From Pieris napi (lineage: Eukaryota; Arthropoda; Insecta; Lepidoptera; Pieridae), in the NCBI RefSeq assembly GCF_905475465.1, contig NC_062256.1, forward strand, positions 4,907,662-4,971,661: a stretch of DNA of 64,000 nucleotides. Direction: 5' to 3'. The notes beneath the pieces were generated by a model that ran no database searches, was not told where the DNA came from, and worked only from the letters and a program-made list of their open reading frames with translations. The position numbers and the translations under genes were made by a program. Within the stretch, counting starts at the first letter, position 1. Every line of letters starts with the position of its first letter. Below are positions 10,761 to 21,383 of the stretch, in pieces.

Positions 10761-11402
10761 TCTTTTTTGAAGTTGTACTTCTTTAGGCGCGTTATGAAAA
10801 ATTGATGAGAGTGAAATTTTACGATGCGCGCACAAAGAAGAAAGACCTGTGACACAAAATTGGGAGTGTGATATAGCGTGCGCGAGCGAGATGGGAATAA
10901 GACAATCTACAAGTAAAAAGAAATAGAATATGCATGAAGCTAACTTCACGTATATTCTATTTCTTAGCTTAGCAGCTTAACAAGAATTTTGAATGACCAT
11001 GACAATTGACATCTGACAATGACATTTACCTTTTAAACAAATATAGGAGTTTTAATTATTGTTTAAAATAAAAGAGTTATTTTCATCAGCTAGTTATTTT
11101 CATTATACAAGTGCGAATTTTATATGTGCGTCTGAATTATAATCAGAAGTGATTTAAATTGAATATCTAAATCAATACCAATTAATATGATAAAATATTT
11201 GTGAAAAAACTGTGCCAACCTTCCTGAGTGCTTTAATACAATTCAGGTTAACTATCCGTATGTATTATCGAGTATTATTATTGATTAAAACTGAAACAGC
11301 GACTTTTTAGAAATATTCTACGACAATAAACATTTTAATAAGTACCTGCATCTCAAAAAAAATGACAACATTATTTAATCAAAACATGTAATTTTTCAGA
11401 TT

Positions 11403-12487
11403 TAATCTAGCAAATATAAGGACAAGAGACAAAAAACAATTGATGAATCAGTGGAAGTGCACTAAATTGAATAAAAAAAAGACTTGTCATCTTATCGCCG
11501 TGAAACATCAAAAACTGGAGGTGGAACAAAGCCACCATCACCTTCTCCAGACACAATGGATATGCAGAGATGATACCGCAACGGTTTGAAGTAGATTTCA
11601 ATGAATTTGATTGTGATGGTGTCGAGGTAGGAATGTTAACTATAAATATGATGTATGGTGATGTTCAAGGTTCAACCTTTCAAGCATAGGCATATGCTCA
11701 CAACAGTACTTTATTCCCCTACAGGGTAGTTAGAGATATTGTAATACCTCAAAACATCTATGTTGCACTTGTAGTACCGAAACTCTGTCCAGCCAGAAGT
11801 GAGTCCATTCCCACTTATAATGGACAGTGGGTATAATACACCTTAATACCTGAGTGCGAACCACTCACCATGATACTTAAATTAATAGATGTTATTTATA
11901 TATTTCAGGATATTACAAATAAAATCATTTTGGAAACAATTGATATCCCAAAAGCAAATAAAGCCAACAATGACAAGGTAATAAATCAGTTTTGACATAA
12001 GTTGAATACTAAAAAAGCCAAACAAAGGTGTGCACAACAGTGACAACATAACTTAACAATTTCATTATTTTGTAGGATCAAAGAAAGGTTAAAAGAAAAT
12101 CATGTCGAACTGAAAAACAAGAATCCCCAAACAACTCCAAAGAAACCTATAAGGAAGACACCGGTATTATATTTAAATTATCTCTATCTCTACATAGAAT
12201 AAAAGAAAGTTGCTATCCAGGTCTGTAGCATGTGCTACAAATTATATTATTAACACATTTATATAATTATATTAATATAAATGTGTTAAAAATTTTATAA
12301 TATCAATTATAAAAATTTTAAGTTTTGCATGGACAGAGCTTAAATTAATATTCTCTTATTTGTTGCAGAAGCAAGTAGTAGTTTTAGTTTTGGAGAAGCC
12401 TCGTAGATGCACAACCAAGTAATGAATAATTTAAAATTACAAACCGAAATTCTGATGAAGACATTAGAGTCACTTAAAAATAAATAG
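11403..12487 (+). pseudogene. Later exons of Harbinger Myb/SANT accessory gene
   Basis: Several exon-like pieces. About 11480-11620 reads ...RRETSKTGGGTKPPSPSP..., the Myb/SANT-like 'E..KTGGG..PP.PS' segment, with a frameshift before an acidic VDFNEFDCDG piece. About 11910-11977, 12076-12163 and 12369-12487 follow, each bounded by plausible AG acceptors and GT donors. The last piece ends NLKLQTEILMKTLESLKNK and a stop, a typical short helical C-terminus. The 11640-11890 interval is intron-like, with no recognised content. Frame continuity across all exons is not assured. Confidence 0.45.
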
Positions 12488-12996
12488 TATAATGAAAAAA
12501 AAAAATAGTATAATGAAATAAAAATGTTTTAAAGATAAATAGTGTTTTATTTGTTTAATGTAAGAGAATAATAATAAATATTTATTTATTTAATTTTTCA
12601 AATGTAAACTGAACTTTATTGACTTTAATGACTCCTTTTCCAGTCTTTGATTATTTAATTGTAATTAATTAGTTGCATGCAATCAAAAACTATTTTTAAT
12701 AATGCCAAAGAAATATAACTTCTTACGCGCGTACATAAGTACACGCACCCTTTTTTTTTTAAAACAACATAAGCTGCTGCGACAAGTGTAATGTCGTCAG
12801 CCATTGTTGCCGGTTTGTGTAGCCCGTTTAGGAGTCTGCATCATGGGCCATACTATTGCAGACATATTGCAACACATTGCCCAGCCATAGATTGCTCGGC
12901 CATCAGCTGCATTAAAATATTTTTGTAATGGCCTGGCAATTAGTTGCCAACAGTGCAGCCATCAATTGCAGCAAAACATGGCCCGTTTAGAAGCCC

Positions 12997-13399
12997 CCAT
13001 ATGAGAAAATATATTACATTATTATAAATGACACCGCACATCTAAAATAAAAGAACATAGTCCAAATTCAAATGCAGTGCGTCATAGTAAGGATAATTAT
13101 AAGGATCATACAACACAGCCACTGATTATGTAGGTAGATCTTTGGTTTTTATATATTTGTTTTTTACTTTTGTATTTTACTTTGTTCTAAACACTACTTT
13201 TGCATGTCAATTATGTTTTTATTAGATCAGCTACAGATGCTGCATTCACTTATTAGCGATACTATATTTTGGCATAAATTATTTTGTAAAACTTGTAAAC
13301 ATCTTTTTGGATTATAAAGTATAATTATTATTAACTTGCCTCATGATATAATAAATAACTATATAATTATTTGATTTTGCATACGTTCTTTATTAAACT
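12997..13399. other. Spacer, nothing recognised
   Basis: AT-rich sequence between two Harbinger remnants, with no open frame of note and no repeat I could pair. Confidence 0.4.
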
Positions 13400-13738
13400 G
13401 ATTACTTACGTCTGATTGTGTTTCCGTTTCTAGACCAGAATCAGCTTCATCTGTGCCTTTTAAAAGCAAACCAATTGCTTTCTTGAAAAGCACCACTGCC
13501 ACTTTTTTACTTTTTCTCCAATTTCTTTATTTCATTGTTAAAATATGTGCGTAAATTTTAATTTTTTTTTACTGCTTCGTCATGAGATATTTCAAACTGC
13601 AGCCCAAAGCAGTCCATTTATCTTTTTTAGCAAACGATCCTTAAAATCAGGACTTTTGTTATCCCACAAACAAGGTTGCAAGCGAACTGCATCAATAAAG
13701 TTAATCTTTTCATTATTCCACGACAAAGACGACGCCAT
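13400..13738 (-). pseudogene. MADF accessory protein, first part
   Basis: Starts MASSLSWNNEKINFIDAVRL, then QPCLWDNKSPDFKDRLLKK: an N-terminal MADF domain (IDAV...LWD...P.FKDR). A one-base shift near 13620 is needed to continue into KWTALGCSLKYLM, the matching 'AW..IA..L' helix. A further decayed stretch to about 13400 includes KKVAVVLFKKAIGLLLKG. MADF proteins bind DNA and are the usual partner gene of Harbinger transposases. Broken by frameshifts. Confidence 0.6.
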
Positions 13739-14090
13739 TTTAAAATGCAGTCACATTACACTACAAACAGAGGCTGACTACGCGCTGGACTCTTGCCGCG
13801 CGCTATCCTACTTTCACCCGACCTCTCGCTCTCCCTGCGGAAGCAAGACGGCAAGCCGCAAAACAAACAAGTGCGAATGAGATATATACAAAAATTGCTA
13901 GGAATTCCCAAGTCCATTGGATATTCGCCAATTCGTATCTGCGACATTGAGCGATATGAAAAATCTGGGGCAATTAGAAGCATTATCGCCGAAATAATTT
14001 ATTGAAATTTATTGAAATTGCTCCAATAATTGCTCCAGATCGGTCCATTCGTGTCGCCGAGCAATTATTGCCCTCGTGTAAGCGCACCTT
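13400..14090. mobile_element. Second copy of the Harbinger right end, with MADF remnant
   Basis: The terminal 270 bp (13817-14090) match 515-783 closely, including the GCGCACCTTAAG end. Here the terminus is joined to the start of the MADF gene on the minus strand, showing that in the parent element this end carries the MADF promoter. The left half of the element is missing. Confidence 0.65.
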
Positions 14091-14099
14091 AAGTGAACA

Positions 14100-14315
14100 G
14101 CATCACGATCTTTCAACAAAGACACTGGCACTCAAAAGTCATTAACTGGGTATGTATTTATTAAAAATAGTGCCGCCATAACATGGGCAACAGAACGTCA
14201 TCAAAGTGTTGCTTTATCTATAACAAAGACAGAATTCATGGCAGCTTGCTGTGCGACAAAAGAAGCTTTGTGGTTAAAGAGAATGTTACTAGATAGTTAT
14301 ACAGTCACAAGACAT
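14100..14315 (+). pseudogene. pol: Copia RNase H tail (fragment)
   Basis: Plus-strand codons with TGYVFIKNSAAITWATERHQ and then SITKTEFMAACCATKEALWL. This is the C-terminal RNase H segment of Copia polyproteins (...GYVF...I.W.SK.Q..VALS.TEAE+MA...A..E..WL). A frameshift lies near 14140. Nothing of the Copia LTR can be defined, because errantivirus-like sequence follows directly. Confidence 0.65.
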
Positions 14316-14486
14316 ATTTCCTAATCTTTAAACGGAAACGCCCACGCGTGTTCTTACGGAATATGCTGACGGACTGTCTAGCTCCCAGTCTCGATTATTA
14401 GATATTAAGTTAGTCTAAGTTCGTATTAATTAAAAATAAAATTTTATTCTTTTTAAAAACGCTCTAGCGCGACCTCGCGTTTTGAC

Positions 14487-14506
14487 TGGCGCAGCCGGTA
14501 GGATTT
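14487..14506 (+). other. Primer-binding site (tRNA-Ser type)
   Basis: TGGCGCAGCCGGTAGGATTT matches the errantivirus primer-binding consensus TGGCGCAGTCGGTAGGAT, complementary to the 3' end of a tRNA-Ser, with one difference at the start of the T-arm complement. The same type of site occurs on the minus strand at 41561-41580. Confidence 0.7.
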
Positions 14507-14840
14507 TCACATCCCGCGAGTATATAACTAAATTGAAAATACTCAAATCGATTTTCATAGTTCTTGAAATACCGTGGACTGTCTAATAGCAGAGTGAAAA
14601 TCCTCGAATCAAATAAATAAGTCAAATAGAAGAGCATTAAAATAATATCCGGTGCAGTGTGTGATTAGTGACTCAGGAAGAATGGAATTGGGCTGGCGGT
14701 GAGTAAACCTTTTCACTTCCCGCTAAAAATTTCATTTTATTCCACATATTATATATTATTACATTATCTGATTTTGTTTCGTACCAAATCTACGAATAAA
14801 ATTGTACTCAGAGTGTAATTAGATTAGGAACTGTAGTTTT

Positions 14841-14961
14841 AAAATTATATTGCACAAGAATAGGCAATATAATATAGATTAAATATATAGATAGATAAAA
14901 CAAAATTATATTGCACAAGAATAGGCAATATAATATAGGTTAAATATAGAGATAGATAAAA
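14841..14961. repeat. 61-bp tandem duplication in errantivirus leader
   Basis: Two adjacent units (14841-14901 and 14902-14961) beginning AAAATTATATTGCACAAGAA, with only a few differences. Each also contains an inner near-palindrome (ATATTGC...GCAATAT). Confidence 0.85.
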
Positions 14962-15066
14962 AATTATATTATTAATTAGTACGGATTTATTGCAAATTCA
15001 AAATTATATAAGTAATTTAAAGAAGTGTTAGTGATTATATTGTATTCTTATATATAGAAATTAAAA

Positions 15067-15195
15067 ATGTCAATGGAAACATTTAAATTTGTACCAAGGG
15101 AGGTTTTGTCCTTGATTCCCAAATATGATGGGACAGAAAACTAAATTTATTTATTGCAAAAAGTGAATATGTGATAAAAGAATTTAGAGTCGAAG
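15067..15195 (+). pseudogene. gag: Errantivirus gag N-terminus (fragment)
   Basis: Starts MSMETFKFVPREVLSLIPKY, then DGTEN and a stop. In a shifted frame it continues as a capsid-like segment with Ala/Lys-rich helix and KEF. The LIPKYDG motif is the usual start of errantivirus capsid proteins. It is lost after about 15195, where minus-strand Myb/SANT gene sequence begins. Confidence 0.6.
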
Positions 15196-16371
15196 GTAAT
15201 ACAGTACTCTAAGTGTCTTCTTTTTATTTTCTTCATGTTCCTCTTTTTGATGCAATCTTTTTCCCAGTAAAGATGCTATCGACGCCTTACTTGTTTCTAG
15301 AATGAAATTGAATTTGTAAATTAGTTACAATTAAAATTACCTCACATAATCAACCTACTTAGTGAACATCCGCTATCAGATCCGCTGTACTATCATTATT
15401 TTCTGCTTCTTTCAACGACATACCAGTAGAAGATGCAACTGCAACTGGATTGCGCCATGCTTTTTTGCCAAAAATTTCATCCATAATCTACCAAAAGTAT
15501 ATTATAAAAATGAATAATTATATAAAATATATTTCATGAATAAGAAAATTGTTTATTGGTTTTATAAAATATTCAAGTAAATGTAAAATTTATTAAAATA
15601 TTGAGTAATTTGTACTAACATCGTAAAACTGCCATGTCTTTCTATTATTTCCTGACTTATTGTTATGATCCTTATATGTTTTTTTTAGGCTTCGTATTTT
15701 AGAATGACATTGCGGTCCCGTCACATGTATCCTTTTTTTTCATATCTTGGGATATTTTATTCCATACTTGTTTTTGAGAAATTTTTCCACTGTTCAGAGT
15801 TCCTTCCATAGACCTATATAATTCCAATAATAATAATACGCAGGGTGAGTTCCACCTGTATACTGAAGTTTCTCCTGTGCTAATGAAATAAAATGATATT
15901 AGAATTCAGATGTTCATTAAACCTTCAAATTCTGGAGTTTCAGAGTTGAGATCGGTTGGATTATCACTATCAAGTCGTTCTTCTCCAATAAAACTCTCTG
16001 AAGTCTCTTCATCGTATAATTCACTAGATTCTTGATCAACTTCAACAGATGCGGAGCTTCAGAATGATTAATAATTTTTCTTAACAGCTCAGTTGCAAAA
16101 AATACATCTACAAATAAAATAAATTTACCAAATATATCTATATTATTAATGATAATAAATATCGTTTACTTATTGAGTTAGGTTATGCTATCCATTATTC
16201 AGAAAAAATGTATAAATAGCTGTTGAATATAAACTAAAATCAATTGTATTAAACTTATATTGCATAATTATATTTACCTCTTCCTGCACGAGCAGCTTCA
16301 GCTTCAGAAACGATAGCTTCTACTACAATTTCTCTTTCAGAATCATATAATGTTATTTTTCTTGTCGCCAT
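15195..16371 (-). pseudogene. Myb/SANT-like DNA-binding gene of a DNA transposon
   Basis: Exon-like blocks on minus. Exon 1 (16371-16280) is MATRKITLYDSEREIVVEAI..., ending at a GT donor. An acidic block lies at about 16090-15900 (ESFIGEERLDSDNPTDLNSE). A SANT-type core is at about 15885-15625 with AYYYWNYIGLWKEL, an internal stop, then KIRSLKKTYKDHNNKSG and NRKTWQFYDV. Next are a block starting MDEIFGKKAWRNPVAVASST (15486-15360) and a C-terminal piece (15305-15200) with KASIASLLGKRLHQKEEHEE. The order fits the trihelix/MSANTD-like accessory genes carried by Harbinger-type elements. At least one stop and a loss at the errantivirus junction make it a pseudogene. Confidence 0.55.
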
Positions 16372-16419
16372 CTTTAAGCTTTGAATATCATGTTTCAAAA
16401 ACAATTTCAAAAATTGCGC

Positions 16420-16591
16420 CGAATTATTCTCGAAGAGGTGGGCTCTTTAGATTGGTCGTTGTGAGCCTTGCGTGAGCATTAGTCATGACGTCATGAGTGA
16501 CGTTTTCGCCGTGACCACAACGACCGCGGTCGGTATGTGGAATGGCTAAAGGAGAATTTTGATCGTCGTGAGCGCTTAGTGGAACGCACCA
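16420..16591. repeat. Terminal region of the SANT-bearing transposon
   Basis: GC-richer sequence upstream of the SANT gene with inverted TCGT/ACGA-type motifs (GACGATC, CACAACGACC) and the string GTGGAACGCACC followed by ATA at 16590. It resembles the GCGCACC terminus of the Harbinger copies at 783 and 14090. Probable right end; no partner end is visible. Confidence 0.4.
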
Positions 16592-16670
16592 TAAGTATAG
16601 AAGTGTCGCGTAGTCTGTCTGTAAGTGTCACATTATAAACTTCATGGAAACTTCTAATTTTTATATTTTA

Positions 16671-16977
16671 GTTTTCCTCGTGACCTAATACGATGTGGAG
16701 AATGGACATCAATCATCAGTCAACAAAGGCGAGAAGATTTTTTTAAGCCGAATAATTCAAGCGTCGTTTGTTCCGAGAATTTCTTGGAGGAAGATATGTA
16801 TGTCACTTCAAAAGGCATAAAACGTCTTTGTAAAACGGCTGTTCCTAATATAGTGGTAGGTAACTCGTAAGCAAGCTAAATGAATTTGTCAAATAACGTA
16901 GTACCTTCGTCCAATTAATTATTTTTTTGTAATTCTATTTTTTACAGGATATGACTCCACAGGACCTCAAGATTGTA
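16671..16977 (+). pseudogene. THAP domain exons (P-element-like), fragment
   Basis: An exon (16671-16855, AG acceptor and GT donor) reads FPRDLIRCGEWTSIISQQRR, then VVCSENFLEEDMY and LCKTAVPNIV. These are the second half of a THAP zinc-binding DNA-binding domain (W...., VCS.HF, ..AVP). A second short exon (16949-16977) continues with DMTPQDLKI. The first exon with the C-x-C pair and the rest of the gene are not found nearby. The long inverted-repeat element begins about 100 bp downstream. Likely a P-element-like transposase gene; a host THAP gene is less likely in this setting. Confidence 0.6.
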
Positions 16978-17076
16978 AGTAACTACGATGTATTGATTAG
17001 ACCAGGGTAGATAATTTTTGAAACCAAAAAAAATTACAGTAGGATGAAACCCATTAGAAAAGGAGGGGAATATGAT

Positions 17077-17650
17077 CAAAATGAAAGAAAAAATATATTA
17101 CGGTCGATCTGAGGTCGGGAAGGGGTAGGGGGGGTAGTTTTAAGGGTAAAAAACGGTTTATCTCGATTTCCGGCAAAACTAAAAGTCCTATCGAAGAAAG
17201 TTAAATGGCAAAGTTGTAGGCAATAAAAAGATCTACAACTTTTGTATTTGCAGATTTTTCACATAATCTTAAAATTTAGGTGAAAAATTCAAAAAACCAA
17301 GTTTTTGGTTTTTTATTTTTATCTTTTACAAATTTCTTTTTTTTTTAACGAAATTTGGTGAAAACTTACCTTATTATGTCCCGAATACACTGTAATTTAT
17401 TTGATTAAAAATATTCATTTTTTCGCTTCATTTTAATTTAATATCAAAAAAGCACCCTAATTTTCAATCGAAAATTCTGACGTCAACATATCAGCTTTTT
17501 TCAAAAAGTTTGGGGGCTTTTTGTTCGTTGAAATATCTACTTTCTGATGGCGTAAAGAAAAATATACATTACTATAGGAAATATTCTTAGAAAATGCAAA
17601 AAATTGAAAAAACCTCAAATTCGATTTTTTTAAATCATTATGTACAATTT
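17077..17650 (+). repeat. Left long terminal inverted repeat
   Basis: Begins near ATGAAAGAAAAAATATATTA and ends at the string ATTATGTACAATTT. Reverse-complementary to 20761-21362. Contains AAGTTGTAGGCAATAAAAAG and a CAAGTTTTTGG stretch that pair with the same strings in the right arm. No coding motif seen. Confidence 0.85.
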
Positions 17651-17816
17651 CATCAAAAAAATGTGATTGCTGCAATTTTTTTTAGTTAAAAAGTTTATTT
17701 ATTTTACTCGAATTACATTCATGTCATAGAAAATCTCACACAAAATAAATATACATGTAAATCGTACTATTGAAAAATTTATTATTTTATTTATTATTAT
17801 TATTTTTTTTTTTTTC

Positions 17817-17962
17817 CTTCAAGAAAAGAGCGTACCTATTCTTGAAAGGCCGGCAACGCACTCGCGAGCCCTCTGGCATTGAGAGTGTCCATGGGCGGCG
17901 GTATCACTTAACATCAGGTGAGCCTCCTGCCCGTTTGCCCCCCGTTCTATAAAAAAAAAAAA
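17817..17962 (+). mobile_element. Lepidopteran SINE/LINE-type 3' tail
   Basis: Sequence from CTTGAAAGGCCGGCAACGCA through GGTATCACTTAACATCAGGT and GCCTCCTGCCCGTTTGCC to a poly(A) run. I recall this as the 3' tail seen across Lepidoptera in many SINE/LINE copies, and it is my main ground for placing the window in that order. Only the tail is recognisable. The insertion sits between the left arm and the stop codon of the element's gene. Confidence 0.75.
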
Positions 17963-17992
17963 ATTGAATTTAGAAACTTAATTCTGATTACG

Positions 17993-20370
17993 CTATCTAG
18001 ATTCATCTGAATCATTTACTTCCTCGTAGATTTTTTCTTCCATATTGGAGCAATTTTCAGAACCATGACAATTAGTGCATAAATTTGTGCATTTTAAATC
18101 ATGTTTTCGGCAGCCACATGTTAAACTGTTACATCCAGTTTCACAGCTGCAGCAAATAGTTTTGAGCAATACTTCCGGAATTAAATCCTTTTCTGTAAAT
18201 TTGGGCATAATGCCATGCTGATGTTGCTTCCAGCCCCAATCTGTTGCTGTCAATTCGTTACCCAACCAAGTTTGAAGCTGATAATATGCTCTGTAACAAT
18301 GTTGTTCTGCTGCTCCTTCTGTGGGTGGGAGGTTTGCCAAAATGAAGGATGATTTAATTTTTGCCAATTGATATTTTTGAAACCTTAATTGATTCAGTGT
18401 TATTTTTTCTTTTTTACATTTATAAATAGATTTGATTAATTGTAATCCATTTTTTTTAAATATTTTCTTTACTTTCATCTTTTTTGTAAAAAACATTGGC
18501 CAAATTTGACAAATTTTTCGCGTCTAATATTGAATTAACGATACTTTTCTTTCCTTTTCCGGCAAATCCAGATGTTGTATCGCAACCAGAAAAACAATGC
18601 AGAATTGCAACAACATTTTTGAAGGATTCGTGTTTGAAACTATTAGACGTGAAAAATAGATCCTTTCCAAATGGAAACTCTCTCGGGGTACCCATGAAAG
18701 ACAATATAACTGCTTGCTGCGTAATGTTTTTCTACATAGCGCAAATATTTATTAATGATCTCTTCCACCGTTTCATTTTTCTGCCAAATTACTTTGTGCA
18801 GTAAAAATCCACCGTCGACGACATGCATTATGCTGTCAGAATGCGTTGGTCAATTCACACTCACAAATAATTCGTAGAGTTGAGATTTTACATTTTTCCT
18901 GAGGCCATTTTCTGTAAAAAGTGACAATGGAAAAGGTGCAAGATCGTATTGTAAGTAAGTTTCTATCTTTTTTACTGTCGATCGTTAACGATATCCTTTA
19001 AAATAGCAATAATGGTTCGATGGCTATAATATCTTCGTTTACTTTACCGGAAGATTGAACTGTTTTGAGAGACAAGACTTTGTTTTTCCTTTTAAATTTT
19101 ACACTGCCAAAATTCATTCCAACAATAGCTTGCAAAGATTTTTTTCCTTCTTCATACGCTTCATTGCAATTTACAGAATCATTGCCAATAATTCCAGAAA
19201 AAATGGACATAATGTTATCAGTCTGTGGAAAAGGATCATACCTGTTGAATTTTTTTTGTAATATTTATAATCAGCTACATCTCTTTTTATTCGATATTCC
19301 CTTGAATCAATGTGTTGCTCTGTACTTGTAAAAGAAACATTAAAAAAATCTTCCATTTCATTGCAAATTTCAACAAGTATGATCATTGTTAATACGAATT
19401 ATGTTAAAACACTTTCAGACATACCACGACCATGTGTGTCCACCCCGAGTTTTCATAGATCTCATCAAAACTTGTTCGATGGTCATATCCGACCAAACTC
19501 CCGACCAAAACTTGTGAGTACGTCTAATAGTGAAGAATCCTTCGGTGAATCTAGTAAATTCATAATCATCATTTATTGTGTCTTTAAGTTTACGCATATC
19601 TTGGAGATAAAGATGGGCAGATTTTGCGTATAAAAAGTGTCCACTTGCATGAAAATAGGGAAGCATTCTTTCCACGCATTTTAAATGTAATTCCCAATTA
19701 CCTGCACGTTCAGCCCGTATGAAATCTTTAACCAATGAGATCATTTGCCAGTATTGCATCCAAAGTTTTGCGGTAGGACCTTTTTTTGTACTAATTTTAG
19801 ATGCTCAATCAATTTTTCTTTTATGATCTTAAAATCATCGTGATGCAAATTGTCTTCAAAATTTTCTGTTCCTAAATTCTGCAAAAATTTATCCATTAGT
19901 CCCTTTTCTGTGTCCGATAACTCCATCGATGAAAAAATTAATTCAGACAAGGCGAGCTGTACTAGAAAATGTCCTCGGATAGCTCGTGCATATGCGAGCC
20001 CGGAAAGAGCTTTGTCGGATGAATTTTCTGCATATATTTCTCAAAAAGCCTCCTTAAGTCCACTACCATCCATGATGAATCCAATCGCTCCGAGGAACGA
20101 CATCATTTAATGAAATCCCCCAAGTCTTACTTGGACTGAGGATAAATTGTAGGGATCATTATTTAAATCAATACTAGCTAAGATTTCACGAGCTTTGTGG
20201 TATAGTGGTTGGTCAAACGTTACGAACACAATGTTTTGCTCTTGTTTTTGGCCTCCGCTTCTACCAACGAAGTAAAAATGGTATCATAATCACTCACAAC
20301 TTTTTTTTATTTCATACACTTGTTTGTCGTCTGACTTATTGCAGATTATACAAACAGATTCTTCCATACT
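17993..20370 (-). pseudogene. Uncharacterised transposon protein ('GCDTTS' family), frameshifted
   Basis: About 790 codons spread over several frames. In order: a start MEESVCIICNKSDDKQVYEI (20370); VTFDQPLYHKAREILAS; RLGGFH...MSFLGAIGFIM and an AYARAIRGHFL helix; FIRAERAGNWELHLKCVERM, then FHASGHFLYAKSAHLYLQDM; RRTHKFWSGVWSDMTIEQVL; MEDFFNVSFTSTEQHID; VGMNFGSVKFKRKNKVLSLK; LFTENGLRKNVKSQLYELF; HCFSGCDTTSGFAGKGKK. A C-terminal cysteine cluster follows (CCSCETGCNSLTCGCRKHDL and CTNLCTNCHGSENC), which looks like a metal-binding domain. These motifs recur together in unannotated animal proteins. The role is presumed transposition. I see no confirmed DDE triad. Multiple frameshifts (near 18496, 18660, 18830, 19180, 19750, 19950) and stops break it. 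N-terminal sequences typical of the family (seen at 60592-62290) are deleted here. Confidence 0.6.
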
Positions 20371-20760
20371 GGTAAACTGAAAAGACAAAATCAAATTAAT
20401 AATGCCTTCAAAGTTTCATCATGAGTATAACTAAATCTGTTTGTATAAAATAAACGAAATTCCTATTTTTTTTATTCTTGTACTGATATAATGGGCTTAA
20501 ATTCACCGAAGGTCACTCAGGTATATAAATTATCTTAAAACAGCTATAAATAGGCATCTACAAATATTATTTAAAGAAGATTCTACAACTTTTTAAAAAT
20601 ATTGTCTAAATATTTATGTCTTATTAAATATTAACTTTATTAACTTATTTGTTTGTTAATTATAGAAGTATATTTTAATTTGTAATTTTTTCGTTTATCA
20701 ATAAAACATGAAATCTTACGTTTTTTGAGTGATTAAAGTGTCAATTTTAATAATTACCTC

Positions 20761-21362
20761 AAAATTGTACATAATGATTTAAAAAAAATTTCGAATTTGA
20801 GGTTTTTTTCAATTTATTGCATTTTCTAAGAATATTTCCTATAGTAATGTATATTTTTCTTTACACCATCAGAAAGTAGATATTTCAACGAACAAAAAGC
20901 CCCCAAACTTTTTGAAAAAAGCTGATATTTTGACGTCAGAATTTTCGATTGAAGGGTGGATTGTGGGATTGATTAGGGTGCTTTTTTGATATTAAATTAA
21001 AATGAAGCGATAAAATGAATATTTTTAATCAAAAAATTACAGTGTATTTGGGACATAATAAGGTAAGTTTTCACCAAATTTCCTTAAAAAAAAAAAGAAA
21101 TTTGTAAAAGATAAAAATAAAAAACCAAAAACTTGGTTTTTTGAATTTTTCACCTAAATTTTAAGATTATGTGAAAAATCTGCAAATACAAAAGTTGTAG
21201 ATCTTTTTATTGCCTACAACTTTGCCATTTAACTTTCTTCGATAGGACTTTTAGTTTTGCCGGAAATCGAGATAAACCGTTTTTTTACCGTTTTAGGGGT
21301 ACCCCCTACCCCTTCCTGACCTCAGATCGTCCGTAATTTTTTTTTCCTTTCATTTTTTTTTC
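20761..21362 (-). repeat. Right long terminal inverted repeat
   Basis: Reverse complement of 17077-17650 with about 21 extra bases near 20956-20976 (GGGTGGATTGTGGGATTGAT region). Ends near 21362, after which Copia gag codons begin within about 20 bp. Confidence 0.85.
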
Positions 21363-21383
21363 CGTAATTTATTGCGTGCAACT

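Larger units (their letters stand above)
10108..12996. mobile_element. PIF/Harbinger element with ~40-bp TIRs, decayed
   Basis: The left end GGGCTTCAAAACAGGTCATG and the reverse complement of the right end (GGGCTTCTAAACGGGCCATG) match with few differences for about 40 bp, on to CAATTGATGGCTGCA. Subterminal regions at both ends are rich in short GGC/GCC-type and TTGCAA-type repeats. Between them are remnants of both genes expected in Harbinger elements: an accessory Myb/SANT-MADF gene on plus and a transposase N-terminus on minus. The exact target-site duplication is unclear (TATATT on the left, CCATAT on the right). Most of the transposase is deleted. Confidence 0.7.
14320..15066 (+). repeat. 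Errantivirus LTR end, primer-binding site and leader
   Basis: The LTR 3' part precedes a tRNA-Ser-type primer-binding site at 14487. The region up to the gag start at 15067 is an AT-rich leader with a 61-bp tandem duplication. The LTR start is not defined, as no second LTR is present. Together with the gag start this is the 5' end of a gypsy/errantivirus copy. Confidence 0.55.
17077..21362. mobile_element. DNA element with ~600-bp terminal inverted repeats
   Basis: The two ends are long inverted repeats (17077-17650 and 20761-21362), together 28% of the element. Between them lie one broken gene on minus (20370-17993) and an inserted SINE-like tail. The arms agree closely apart from about 21 bp found only in the right arm (near 20956-20976) and small indels. 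There is no obvious target-site duplication at the arm ends. Long arms like these are called foldback structure. The gene belongs to a repeated animal protein family I know from its motifs but for which I have no transposon superfamily name. Confidence 0.75.

Noticed and set aside
16671..16977. THAP exons as a host gene
   Set aside because: Only part of the domain remains, it is surrounded by transposons, and P-element transposases carry the same domain. A transposon origin is simpler.
17770..17952. 60-codon plus-strand frame
   Set aside because: Formed by the SINE-like tail and poly-T; not coding.
19850..20110. Plus-strand 86-codon frame
   Set aside because: Antisense of the GCDTTS-family gene, whose motifs on minus are clear.
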